DNA from: Acidovorax defluvii
GTDB taxonomy: Bacteria; Pseudomonadota; Gammaproteobacteria; Burkholderiales; Burkholderiaceae_C
DNA: 64,000 bases
NCBI GenBank assembly: GCA_003268905.1
Contig: QLTU01000006.1
Location: 124,001-188,000, forward strand
Reading direction: 5' to 3'
The translations under genes were made by a program, and so were the position numbers. Positions 16,932-26,299 of the stretch are shown in pieces; position 1 is the first letter of the stretch, and every line of letters starts with the position of its first letter. The notes beneath the pieces were generated by a model. The model saw only the letters and a list, made by a program, of their open reading frames with translations. It had not been told where the DNA came from and did no database searches.

Positions 16932-17543
16932 ATGCACAAAAGAAACGCTCTTAAATTGATAGCTGTTGGCGCTTTATCCATAAGCGCTGCAGGCATATTA
17001 GGCGGTTGTTCTGACAAAAAAACCGAATTTCGCGGTGTGGACATCACGGGGGCCGACTACGCCCGCGATATTCCACTGACCGACCACAACGGTCAAAAGC
17101 GCAGCCTGCAGGACTTCCGCGGCAAAGTGGTGGTGGTGTTTTTTGGTTATACCCAATGCCCCGATGTCTGCCCCACCTCCATGCAGGAGCTGGTCGAGGT
17201 CAAACAGATGCTGGGCAAGGACGGCGACCGCCTGCAGGGCATTTTCGTCACCGTCGACCCCGAGCGCGACAAGCCCGAGATGCTCAAGGCCTACATGGCC
17301 AATTTCGACCCCAGCTTTTTGGCGCTGTCAGGCACCCCCGAGCAGACCGCCGCCGTGGCCAAGGACTTCAAGATCTACTACAAGAAGGTCGATGGCAAAA
17401 CCCCCACCAGCTACACCATGGACCACTCTGCGGGCAGTTACGTGTATGACACGGCAGGCCGCCTGCGTGTTTACAACCGTTACGGCAGCGGCGCGCAAGC
17501 CCTGGGGGCCGATGTGCGGGCGCTGCTGCAAGAGGCAGGCTGA
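16932..17543 (+). CDS. SCO1/SenC family copper chaperone lipoprotein
   Basis: A 203-residue lipoprotein. Lipobox LGGC places the lipidated Cys at residue 26; the thioredoxin fold carries the copper motif GYTQCPDVCP (Cys76/Cys80) and the ligand His165 in YTMDHSAGSYV. SCO proteins load the CuA site of subunit II. The signal-peptide core (IAVGALSISAAGILGG) is encoded by a copy of the dispersed palindromic repeat, using ATA and TTA codons that are rare in the rest of this GC-rich window. A GTG at 16923 is an alternative start overlapping the ctaB stop. Confidence 0.95.
   Translation: MHKRNALKLIAVGALSISAAGILGGCSDKKTEFRGVDITGADYARDIPLTDHNGQKRSLQDFRGKVVVVFFGYTQCPDVCPTSMQELVEVKQMLGKDGDRLQGIFVTVDPERDKPEMLKAYMANFDPSFLALSGTPEQTAAVAKDFKIYYKKVDGKTPTSYTMDHSAGSYVYDTAGRLRVYNRYGSGAQALGADVRALLQEAG
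16951..17000 (+). repeat. Dispersed palindromic repeat, copy 3 (inside sco coding sequence)
   Basis: TTGATAGCTGTTGGCGCTTTATCCATAAGCGCTGCAGGC aligns with the intergenic family consensus over both arms and loop. It is translated as the hydrophobic core of the SCO signal peptide. Confidence 0.85.
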
Positions 17544-17682
17544 CGCGCGCAGCGCGCGCCGGCGTTAGCCCCGGTCGCGCATTGCATTGGGCTGTCCAGC
17601 GCGACGGTGAAGGCCAAGCGCTGGCGCTACCCCTGTACGACCAGCGAAGCCGCCATCGCGCACGCTGGATGGGGCAGCCGGG

Positions 17683-18687
17683 TCATTCGGCCTTGATCCC
17701 TTGCGAGGTGATCACCGCGCCGAGTGCGCGCGTATCCGTCTGGATGCGGTTGGCCAGACCTTCGGCGGTGGTGCCCTTGACCTGCCAACCCTGCTGAAAC
17801 AGCTTGGCGCGCACTTCCGGGCTGCGGGCGATTTCGCTGAACAGCGCCGACAGGCGCGCCGCCACTGGTTGGGGCAGAGACCGGGGGGCCGCCACCGCAT
17901 TCCAGATTTCGAGGTTGAAGTCTTTCACGCCCGCTTCGGCCAGGCTGGGGTATTCGGGCACCAGGGTGCTGCGTCCACTGGATGTGACGCCGATCACGCG
18001 CAGCTTGCCCGCGCGCGCCTGCGCGGCGGCCATGGCCGGAGGAAGCAGCGAGAGCTGGATCTGGCCGCCAATGATGGCGTTGATGACCTGCGGATTGCCC
18101 GGATACGGCACATGCACCGGGTTGATGCCTGCCTTGTTTTTGAGCAGCTCCATGCCGATATGTGCCACCGTGCCCACGCCCGGCGTGCCGTAGTTCCAGC
18201 GGTCGCCGCTGGCGCGTGCCGCCGCAAAAAACTCTTGCGCGGTTGCGCCTGGCGCGTTGGCTGGTGCGGCAAGGGCCAGGGGGGCCGTGGCGATCAGGCT
18301 GATGGGGGCCAGATCCTTGAGCGGGTCGTAGTTGATCCTGGGGTTGATGAGCCTGGCAATCGTCAGGTTGCCGTTGATCATGACGCCCAGCGTGTGGTCG
18401 TCGGTGGCCTTGGCCACAGCGTCGGCGGCGATGTTGCCACCCGCACCAACCTTGTTTTCCACAATCACCGGCTGCCCCAGGGACTGGGACAAGGGCTCGG
18501 CCAGGGTGCGCGCCACCAGATCAGGCGACGACCCGGCCGGAAAGCCCACCACCAGCTTCACGGGCTTGCTCGGCCAGCCCGGCGTTGCCGGGGCCAAGAG
18601 GGCAGCTGCGGATTGGGAAAGGGCGGGGCCGCACGCGGCAGCGAGGGTCAGCACCAGCGCAGCGCGACGCAAGGGGAACGGGGTCAT
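17683..18687 (-). CDS. Bug/TctC family substrate-binding protein
   Basis: A 334-residue periplasmic binding protein with a signal peptide (MTPFPLRRAALVLTLAAACG, cleavage near ALSQS), then WPSKPVKLVVGFPAGSSPDLVAR, VIVENKVGAGGNIAADAVAKA and a C-terminal FSEIARSPEVRAKLFQQGW, all typical of Bug proteins. It stands alone between sco (convergent) and rpoH, without tctAB or a regulator beside it. It probably captures a carboxylate or nicotinate-like ligand; the ligand is unknown. Confidence 0.92.
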   Translation of the reverse strand: MTPFPLRRAALVLTLAAACGPALSQSAAALLAPATPGWPSKPVKLVVGFPAGSSPDLVARTLAEPLSQSLGQPVIVENKVGAGGNIAADAVAKATDDHTLGVMINGNLTIARLINPRINYDPLKDLAPISLIATAPLALAAPANAPGATAQEFFAAARASGDRWNYGTPGVGTVAHIGMELLKNKAGINPVHVPYPGNPQVINAIIGGQIQLSLLPPAMAAAQARAGKLRVIGVTSSGRSTLVPEYPSLAEAGVKDFNLEIWNAVAAPRSLPQPVAARLSALFSEIARSPEVRAKLFQQGWQVKGTTAEGLANRIQTDTRALGAVITSQGIKAE

Positions 18688-18736
18688 CAGAAACGTCTCC
18701 GGTCGGGGCAGGTGCGCGAGGCACTTGCCGGTGCGC

Positions 18737-18765
18737 CAAAAAAAACGCGCAACCGCAGTTGCGCG
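18737..18765 (-). terminator. Terminator of rpoH
   Basis: On the minus strand the stem CGCGCAAC-TGCG-GTTGCGCG (18746-18765) is followed by a run of nine T (18737-18745), 56 bases after the rpoH stop. Confidence 0.85.
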
Positions 18766-18820
18766 CTGAATTATCCGGGCCGTCCGCGCCTGGGCATACG
18801 TCTGCGGACGGGAATCGCTC

Positions 18821-19762
<942 letters not shown>

Positions 19763-19792
19763 TCCGGGAGTCCTTTCCTCTAAGCTTTTATG

Positions 19793-19819
19793 TTAGCACT
19801 CTCTTTGACGGAGTGCTAA
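19793..19819. promoter_or_regulatory. CIRCE operator (HrcA-binding site) upstream of rpoH
   Basis: TTAGCACTC-N9-GAGTGCTAA with no mismatch to the CIRCE consensus, from 19793 to 19819, 31 bases before the rpoH ATG. CIRCE is bound by HrcA, the repressor of groESL/dnaK in many bacteria. Position between likely promoter and gene fits repression. Confidence 0.93.
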
Positions 19820-19856
19820 GGCCGGAGTTCCCGTGTGGTTGGGAAAGAGGTCATCC

Positions 19857-19872
19857 TGGCACAACATTTGCT
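19857..19872 (+). promoter_or_regulatory. Consensus sigma54 promoter (-24/-12), facing away from rpoH
   Basis: TGGCAC-N5-TTGCT with GG and GC separated by exactly ten bases, the full sigma54 consensus. It reads on the plus strand, from which the transcript would start near 19883. No coding sequence follows on that strand for more than 3 kb. Confidence 0.6.
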
Positions 19873-19882
19873 TTTTCTCGTT

Positions 19883-20020
19883 GCAGGCTTTGGTATTTTC
19901 TCACCGGAGTCGGGCTTTCGGTACACCCCAACATGGGCTTAACCCATTGATTTGTAATGAAGTTATTCCAATCGGGTGGAGTCCGTCCAGCGCCGCCCGG
20001 CAGGGCGGCGCTGGTGTTTT
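19883..20020 (+). ncRNA. Putative sigma54-dependent small RNA
   Basis: Between the sigma54 promoter and a GC-rich hairpin with a short T tract (19989-20020) lie about 135 bases without a credible protein. The segment can form a small stem ATGGG-CTTAA-CCCAT near 19932-19946 and ends in the 10-bp stem AGCGCCGCCC/GGGCGGCGCT. No known RNA family is recognised. Evidence is positional only. Confidence 0.3.
19989..20020 (+). terminator. GC-rich hairpin with short T tract
   Basis: AGCGCCGCCC-GGCA-GGGCGGCGCT followed by GGTGTTTT on the plus strand. On the minus strand, where it would follow the thioesterase gene, no T tract is present, so the plus strand orientation is the better one. Confidence 0.5.
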
Positions 20021-20484
20021 CAGGCCTGCCCGAAACTGTCGGGCATTTGCACCGCCACCACGCTGCCGCGTGCGGTGATCACGCCCGCCACCATGACCGT
20101 GGTTTCCACCACGACCTTGCGGCCTTTGATTTCCTTCACGCGGCCGCGAATCTCCAGCGTTGCGTCCAGCGGCGTGGGTTTGAGAAAGTCCACATGCAGG
20201 GAGCCGGTGACGAAGCGAAACGGTGGCAGCGTGCCCATTTCACGGCCTTCGCTGCGGTACATGGCGGCGGCAGCCGTGCCGGTGCTGTGGCAGTCGATCA
20301 GCGAAGCAATCAACCCGCCATAGGCGTAGCCAGGTACCGAGGTGTGAAACGGCTCGGGCTTGAAACGGGTCACGGTTTCTTCGCCCTCCCAGAAAGTCTT
20401 TATCTGGTGGCCGTGGTGGTTGTTGCTGCCACAGCCGTAGCAATGCGACACGTTTTCGGGGTAGTAGTCTTGAAACGCTTTCAT
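20020..20484 (-). CDS. PaaI family hotdog-fold thioesterase
   Basis: A 154-residue protein. N-terminal HCYGCGSNNHHGHQIKTFW is followed by the hotdog helix YAYGGLIASLIDCHSTGTA, where the Asp (near residue 63) takes the place of the catalytic acid of PaaI/4HBT thioesterases, and LHVDFLKPTPLDATLEIRGRV is the conserved sheet. It likely hydrolyses an acyl- or aryl-CoA. It is the last gene of a minus-strand series that starts with the Rieske gene, 60 bases after the thioredoxin-fold gene, so it could be cotranscribed. ATG 20484 aligns with family starts. Confidence 0.85.
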   Translation of the reverse strand: MKAFQDYYPENVSHCYGCGSNNHHGHQIKTFWEGEETVTRFKPEPFHTSVPGYAYGGLIASLIDCHSTGTAAAAMYRSEGREMGTLPPFRFVTGSLHVDFLKPTPLDATLEIRGRVKEIKGRKVVVETTVMVAGVITARGSVVAVQMPDSFGQA

Positions 20485-20544
20485 GGGTGGGTTCCGGGGT
20501 TGGGTCAGCAGGCAGAACGGGGGGAAACTCAAGCCTTCAGGCCG

Positions 20545-21051
20545 TCACGGCGCCAGGCCCAGGGCTGTGCGCAGTTGGGCTTCGGTGCTGGCGTGGCTCA
20601 CCGTGCTCACGCGGCCGTCTTGCAGCGCGATCAGCGTCACCGCGCCGTCTTGGCGGGGCCAGTTTTTTAGCAGCGCCTCGTTCAGTACCACGCCCAACAC
20701 AAACGGCATTTCACGCAGCGCGGGCAAGGCAAAGGTGCGGGTCACAAAGCCGGGCATGCGGCTCATGTCTGCCAGGTAGACGGCCTGGCGCGTGGCCAAA
20801 AACCCTGCCGGCTGGTCCGCCAGCACGGTCTGCACCAGGTTGGAGGCCTTGCGGCCTGCCGCAAACAGCACCAGCTTCGTGTCGGCGCTCACTTTCCACG
20901 CCTGGTCGTGCTGGTCTTTCAGTGTCAGCTCGGGCAGTGCTTGACCTGGTTGCAGTGGTGGGCTGGCCAGTGCCAGTGCGGGCCAGCTCAGCAGCGCGGC
21001 CAGCAGCAGTGCGGTGTGGTTCGGGCGGAGTCGGAATTTTGCGATGGGCAT
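20545..21051 (-). CDS. Exported thioredoxin-fold-like protein without cysteine
   Basis: A 168-residue protein with a signal peptide (hydrophobic core ALLLAALLSWPALALA, cleavage near residue 29). The mature part begins LQPGQALPELTLKDQHDQAWKV, like the start of peroxiredoxin/TlpA folds, then LVLFAAGRKASNLVQ where the active-site CxxC would stand, and DGRVSTVSHASTEAQLRTAL at the end. There is no Cys anywhere in the protein, so it cannot do thiol redox chemistry. It follows the flavoprotein gene on the same strand. The function is unknown; a structural or binding role beside the flavoprotein is possible. Confidence 0.65.
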   Translation of the reverse strand: MPIAKFRLRPNHTALLLAALLSWPALALASPPLQPGQALPELTLKDQHDQAWKVSADTKLVLFAAGRKASNLVQTVLADQPAGFLATRQAVYLADMSRMPGFVTRTFALPALREMPFVLGVVLNEALLKNWPRQDGAVTLIALQDGRVSTVSHASTEAQLRTALGLAP

Positions 21052-21139
21052 GGGGGTGTCCTGGTCGGGGTTCAGGTGGCGCGGCGGTGGTGGCTGCGTG
21101 CGCTGGCACCGGCGCCGGTGTTGCTGCGAGGGCGGGTGT

Positions 21140-22276
21140 TCATCGGTATTTCCTCAGGTAGACACCTTCAAAGAAGCGCTTGGCCCAGTGAAACAGGCGG
21201 GATGAGGGCAGGATGATCTGGCGTCGGGTGTTGCGAAACACCAGGGTGCCGTGATCGATGGCATCGATGATGCAAATGAGCTCCACCTTGAAGGTGGCTG
21301 TGGGCGTTTCGCCGCGCAGGCCTTTGAGCAGGTTGTCGGCCGCAGCGGCCGCCTGCAGGTCGGCCATGTGGGCTTGCTTGGGCATCCAGTCGGGGCCAGG
21401 AAAGCTGCCCGAATCTCCCACCACATACACATGTTGCGTGCCCTGCACGCGGCATTGCGCGTCGGCTTGGAGCAGACCACCGTTGGATCGGGCCAGCGGC
21501 GTCTGGTCAAACCAGGCGTTGCCGGTCATTCCGGGCATGAAAAGGATCAGATCGGCCGGAAACGAGCCGCCCTCGGTGACCACGCGGTCGGGCTCAAAGC
21601 GCACCAGCTTGTGGCCAAGGCGGGTGCTGATGCCGCGGCGTGCCATTTCGGCCAGCAGGTGCTGAACCGCCTTCGGTCCGAGGCGGCTGCCCGGCTCGGT
21701 GGAGGGGTTGAAGAACACGATGTTGAACTTGTTGCGCCGGCCCTCGCGCCTGAGCTGCTCATCAATGCCGAACAGAAACTCGAACATCGGTCCCCCGCGC
21801 ACGGCACTGGGCTCGTTGGGGTTGCCGGCAAAGCCCACGGCAATGGTGCCGCCGGTCATGGTACGCAGGCGGTCACGGATACGCTCGGCCGCCGCAATGC
21901 CTTCGCAAGGCGTGATGGCGTGTTCAATGCCCGGCAATTTTTTGATGAAGCGCCCACCGCTGGCAATCACCAGTGCGTCGTTGCGCAGCTCGCCAGCCGT
22001 GGTGAGCACCACCCGGCCACCGTCTCGAAGACCGGTGACCTCGGCAGCGATGTGGTTCACCTTCATGCGCGAAAAAAAATTGGACAGCGGAACCACCAGC
22101 TGCTCGCGGGTGCGCAGCCCCGACGGAATCCAGATGATGCCCGGCAGGTAGTGCAGCTCGGCGAGTGGTGCCACCAGGGTGATGTGCGCATCGGGGTCGC
22201 GTTGGCGAATTTCCCGCACGGTGGACAGGGCGCCAAAGCCGGCGCCAATGACGATGATGTGAGCGGCAGGTTGCAT
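21140..22276 (-). CDS. SQR/FCSD-like FAD-dependent oxidoreductase
   Basis: A 378-residue flavoprotein of the pyridine nucleotide-disulfide superfamily. N-terminal IIVIGAGFGALSTVREI is the FAD dinucleotide motif, LHYLPGIIWIPSGL follows as in sulfide:quinone reductases, and YVVGDSGSFPG is the second FAD motif. Three Cys are present (124, 275, 335); 124 and 335 lie roughly where SQR has two of its catalytic cysteines, but the middle one is not obvious. C-terminal LFHWAKRFFEGVYLRKYR looks like an amphipathic membrane-binding tail, as in SQR and NDH-2. Located between the Rieske and thioredoxin-fold genes; oxidation of sulfide or a similar donor is inferred. Confidence 0.75.
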   Translation of the reverse strand: MQPAAHIIVIGAGFGALSTVREIRQRDPDAHITLVAPLAELHYLPGIIWIPSGLRTREQLVVPLSNFFSRMKVNHIAAEVTGLRDGGRVVLTTAGELRNDALVIASGGRFIKKLPGIEHAITPCEGIAAAERIRDRLRTMTGGTIAVGFAGNPNEPSAVRGGPMFEFLFGIDEQLRREGRRNKFNIVFFNPSTEPGSRLGPKAVQHLLAEMARRGISTRLGHKLVRFEPDRVVTEGGSFPADLILFMPGMTGNAWFDQTPLARSNGGLLQADAQCRVQGTQHVYVVGDSGSFPGPDWMPKQAHMADLQAAAAADNLLKGLRGETPTATFKVELICIIDAIDHGTLVFRNTRRQIILPSSRLFHWAKRFFEGVYLRKYR

Positions 22277-22431
22277 GGAGTCAGGTTCCTTACGCGGCGA
22301 AGGGTGTGGTGGGGCGCAAGTCCGCTGCGCCAGCGCGCAACGTCTGCTTGTCGCCCTTGCTGTCGTGGTGGGTGCGCAGATGCAGGTCGCGTTCGCTCAG
22401 CATAGCCGTGCCGCACGGACTGGCCGCGCTC

Positions 22432-23067
22432 CTAGCCAGCTGCATCGTCGTCCTCGCCAATCAGCAAGGTGTTGTCGGCCAGGTATTTGTGGGGAGGCAC
22501 CAGCAGGTTGGTGGGGGCAGGCTTGTTGTTGAACACGCGCCCCGCGAAGTCGAAGGTGGAGCCGTGGCAGGGGCAAAAAAAGCCGCCCTTCCAGTCGGCG
22601 GGCACGCTGGGATTGGCGGTGCCTTCGTTCAGGGTGACGGGGGAGCAGCCCAGGTGGGTGCAAATGCCCACGGTCACCAGCACCTCGGGCTTGATGGAGC
22701 GATGGGTGTTGGTGGCGTAAGAGGGTTGCTGTTTTTTTTGTGAATCGGGGTCTGCCAGGTCGGTCATGCCGTCGAGCTGGGCCAGCATCTCGGGCGTGCG
22801 GCGCATGACCCAGATCGGCTGGCCACGCCATTCGACGACCTTGACCTCACCGGGCTGGATGTCGCCAATTTCCACCTGCACGCTGGCGCCCTGTGCCTTG
22901 GCCCGCTCGCTGGGGGCAAAGCTGGCCACCAACGGCACTGTCACTGCTGCAGTTGCCGCGCAGCCCATGGCCGTGGTGGCCAACAGCCACTGGCGGCGCT
23001 CGGCGTCATGGCGCCCCGTGTCGGGGTTCGATGCGGGGAAAGCGGGTGCGGTGAACGGGTGTGTCAT
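22432..23067 (-). CDS. Orphan Rieske iron-sulfur protein (PetA-like)
   Basis: A 211-residue protein with a twin-arginine type N-terminus (ERRQWLLATTAMG) serving as membrane anchor, and both Rieske boxes: CTHLGC (ligands Cys136, His138; disulfide Cys141) and CPCHGS (Cys165, His168; disulfide Cys167). The DLADPDSQKKQQPSYA segment is characteristic of bc1-type PetA. No cytochrome b or c1 gene is adjacent, so it is separate from the normal petABC operon. It is the first gene of the operon with the SQR-like flavoprotein and lies divergent from the FisR-like regulator, which probably controls it. Confidence 0.88.
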   Translation of the reverse strand: MTHPFTAPAFPASNPDTGRHDAERRQWLLATTAMGCAATAAVTVPLVASFAPSERAKAQGASVQVEIGDIQPGEVKVVEWRGQPIWVMRRTPEMLAQLDGMTDLADPDSQKKQQPSYATNTHRSIKPEVLVTVGICTHLGCSPVTLNEGTANPSVPADWKGGFFCPCHGSTFDFAGRVFNNKPAPTNLLVPPHKYLADNTLLIGEDDDAAG

Positions 23068-23121
23068 GGAATCCTCCAGTTGAAGCGAGGCAGGTCGCAA
23101 AGTACCCACTGCCCTTCACCA

Positions 23122-23137
23122 TCCAAGAAACATGCCA
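23122..23137 (-). promoter_or_regulatory. Near-consensus sigma54 promoter of the Rieske gene
   Basis: On the minus strand: TGGCAT-N5-TTGGA, with GG and the -12 element ten bases apart. The -24 box differs from TGGCAC at its last base and the -12 box is TTGG in place of TTGC. Transcription would start near 23111, giving a ~44-base leader. The divergent gene encodes a sigma54 activator. Confidence 0.4.
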
Positions 23138-23201
23138 CCCCTCTGCGCAGAAAAAACGCTTTGAAATCAACGATGAACGATGGAGTCGCCGCACCAGACG
23201 A

Positions 23202-23246
23202 CTGCCAAATGGGGCGCTCTATGTCAAAAGTGGCAGACCGTGGCAG
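23202..23246. promoter_or_regulatory. CTGCCA/TGGCAG half-sites, possible activator binding
   Basis: CTGCCA at 23202-23207 and TGGCAG at 23231-23236 and 23241-23246. They form an inverted pair plus a direct repeat 65-125 bases upstream of the candidate sigma54 promoter, where an enhancer-binding protein usually sits, and 40-85 bases before the start of the regulator gene. Confidence 0.35.
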
Positions 23247-23286
23247 CCAGGGCCTACACTGACGGACCACGTCCATCCGAGTTTTC

Positions 23287-24633
<1,347 letters not shown>

Positions 24634-24783
24634 ACCTGCAAACGGGGCCTGTAGCCTGTGGCCTCTGGGCCGGTGTCTGGGGCATTGCCCGGGGGATGGC
24701 TTTGCTGTCAGCCAGGTCTGCGCAGTTGGTGGCCAGGGCGCTGATCTTGCCGCGCGTGGGCTGCTTCGCGAAGGCGCTCATGC

Positions 24784-25674
24784 CTATGGCTGCGGCCTTG
24801 GTGCGCACGCTGGCGGGGCGGCTGGAACATTCCGGTCCAGCCAGTCGCTCACCTGGGCGTACAGCGCATCTTCCTCATCGAAACCATCGTGCCGCCCCGC
24901 CCGCACCAGCAGGCTGGCGTGCGGGGCGCTGGCCTGCAGGCGCTGGGCGCATTCCAGCGGAACCACCGTGTCGTCCTGGCCGTGAACCAGCAGCACCGGG
25001 GCCTGGATGTGCGCGATGCGCGACACGGGGGCGATGTCGTCAAACCGCTGGCCAATCACCCGTTCGATGTAGCGGTTGACCAGCCAGCCCAGCGGCCAGA
25101 ACGGAATGCGGTATTCGGCCAGCCAGCGGCGCATCACCTGCTCGGGGTGCGCAAAGGCTGAGACGCTGACGATGGCCGCCACGTCGCTGCGCTGCGAGCC
25201 GGCCAGCAACGCGGCGGCAGCGCCCAGCGAATGCCCCATCAGGACCACCGGTTGCGCGGGTTCGCCGAGCTGGCCTGGCAGCCAGTCCAGGCAGGCGTGC
25301 AGGTCTTCGGCAAACCGGGGCAGCGAGCTGTGCCCGTCGGGGTCGCTGCGGCCGTGGTTGCGTGCATCGGGCAGCAGCACCGACCAGCCCCGGCGGTGCA
25401 AGGCCAGCGCCGCAGGGCGCAACTGGCTGCCGTTGCCGCCCCAGCCGTGCTGCAAGATCACCACGCCGCGCCCGGCGGGGCCGGGCAACCACTGCGCGGC
25501 CAGGTGTTTGCCGTTGGCGGTGGGCACCGAAACCCATTGCAGGCCGGTCAGCGGAGCGACCGCGCCGGGGTGTTCAAGCCGGGGCGGTGCCAGTTCGCGC
25601 CGCAACCAGCGCAGGCCCAGCCAGCCCAGCCCCCAAGCGGCAGGGGGCAGCAAAAGCGCGGCCCAGGAGTTCAT
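24784..25674 (-). CDS. Alpha/beta fold hydrolase, membrane-anchored
   Basis: A 296-residue protein with an N-terminal hydrophobic helix (about residues 4-22) and an alpha/beta hydrolase domain: VVILQHGWGGNGSQL oxyanion strand, nucleophile elbow GHSLGAAAA, acid in LLVHGQDDTVVP and His near RAGRHDGFDEED. It is probably an esterase or peptidase-like serine hydrolase facing the periplasm; substrate unknown. It converges with the FisR-like gene. The ATG at 25674 starts the membrane anchor; an upstream open extension has no similarity. Confidence 0.85.
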   Translation of the reverse strand: MNSWAALLLPPAAWGLGWLGLRWLRRELAPPRLEHPGAVAPLTGLQWVSVPTANGKHLAAQWLPGPAGRGVVILQHGWGGNGSQLRPAALALHRRGWSVLLPDARNHGRSDPDGHSSLPRFAEDLHACLDWLPGQLGEPAQPVVLMGHSLGAAAALLAGSQRSDVAAIVSVSAFAHPEQVMRRWLAEYRIPFWPLGWLVNRYIERVIGQRFDDIAPVSRIAHIQAPVLLVHGQDDTVVPLECAQRLQASAPHASLLVRAGRHDGFDEEDALYAQVSDWLDRNVPAAPPACAPRPQP

Positions 25675-25834
25675 GCGGTTTGTGGCTCGCTGCGAGGGCT
25701 GTGTGCGTGCGCTGCGGGGCGGTGTGGGTCCATGGTCATGGGCACCATTGTGGCCGACCACCCAGGCCCCTGGCGGTCTGCCGAAATGGACCTTGCGCCT
25801 TGCGGTTTCGGGGTAGCAAGAATTATGATAAAAA

Positions 25835-25884
25835 GTGGCTCTAGCGCAATACCCATAAGCGCTATAAGCTATAAAAGTAATAGC
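25835..25884 (-). repeat. Dispersed palindromic repeat, copy 4
   Basis: GGCTCTAGCGCAATACCCATAAGCGCTATAAGCTAT, reverse orientation relative to copy 1. It lies between the divergent hydrolase and cutA genes and ends five bases before the cutA ATG. Confidence 0.85.
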
Positions 25885-25888
25885 TTAT

Positions 25889-26296
25889 ATGCATGCTTCA
25901 TCAGACCCCACAACCAGCGCCAACCCCGCTGCGGAGCCAAAGTCCATGCCCGGCAACTCCCCCTCTGATGTTCTTGTGGCCGATGGCGTGTGCGCCGTCA
26001 CCACCACCGTGGCCACCCCTGAGGACGCCCGGCGGCTGGCGCAGGCCGTGTTGCAGCAGCGCCTGGCGGCGTGCGTGCAGGTCGAGCCCATCACCTCGCA
26101 TTACCGCTGGCAGGGGGCGCTGCACGAGGAGGCCGAGTGGCGACTTGTGTGCAAGACAGTGGCCGGGAGCGTTGCGGGCCTGCTGCAGCTGTTGCAGGCG
26201 CAGCACCCCTACGAGCTACCGCAGCTGCTGGTGCAGCCGCTGCAGGCAAGCGCCGCCTATGCCGACTGGGTGCGGCAGGAGACGCTGCCGGGGTAG
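25889..26296 (+). CDS. cutA: Divalent cation tolerance protein CutA
   Basis: A 135-residue protein whose C-terminal ~105 residues are CutA: VTTTVATPEDARRLAQAVLQQRLAACVQVEPITSHYRWQG with the conserved Cys, then EAEWRLVCKT and HPYELPQLLVQP. CutA is a trimeric ferredoxin-fold protein linked to copper tolerance and, in other organisms, signalling. The N-terminal ~28 residues are unusual; a downstream ATG at 25946 gives a more typical length of 116. Converges with ftsY, with four bases between the stops. Confidence 0.9.
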   Translation: MHASSDPTTSANPAAEPKSMPGNSPSDVLVADGVCAVTTTVATPEDARRLAQAVLQQRLAACVQVEPITSHYRWQGALHEEAEWRLVCKTVAGSVAGLLQLLQAQHPYELPQLLVQPLQASAAYADWVRQETLPG

Positions 26297-26299
26297 CTT

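Noticed and set aside
17544-17682. GC-rich inverted repeats (GCGCGC runs) after sco as a terminator
   Set aside because: No T tract follows and the stem is simple GC alternation.
21071-21142. Short minus-strand frame of 23 codons after the flavoprotein gene
   Set aside because: No ribosome site, Arg/Ser-rich composition, and it overlaps the flavoprotein stop; no support for translation.
22432-23067. Rieske gene as part of a cytochrome bc1 operon
   Set aside because: No cytochrome b or c1 gene lies on either side; neighbours are a flavoprotein and a regulator.
23229-23249. TGGCAG...TGGCAG as a plus-strand sigma54 promoter of the regulator gene
   Set aside because: GG and GC are 12 bases apart instead of 10 and the -12 box is wrong; treated as activator half-sites instead.
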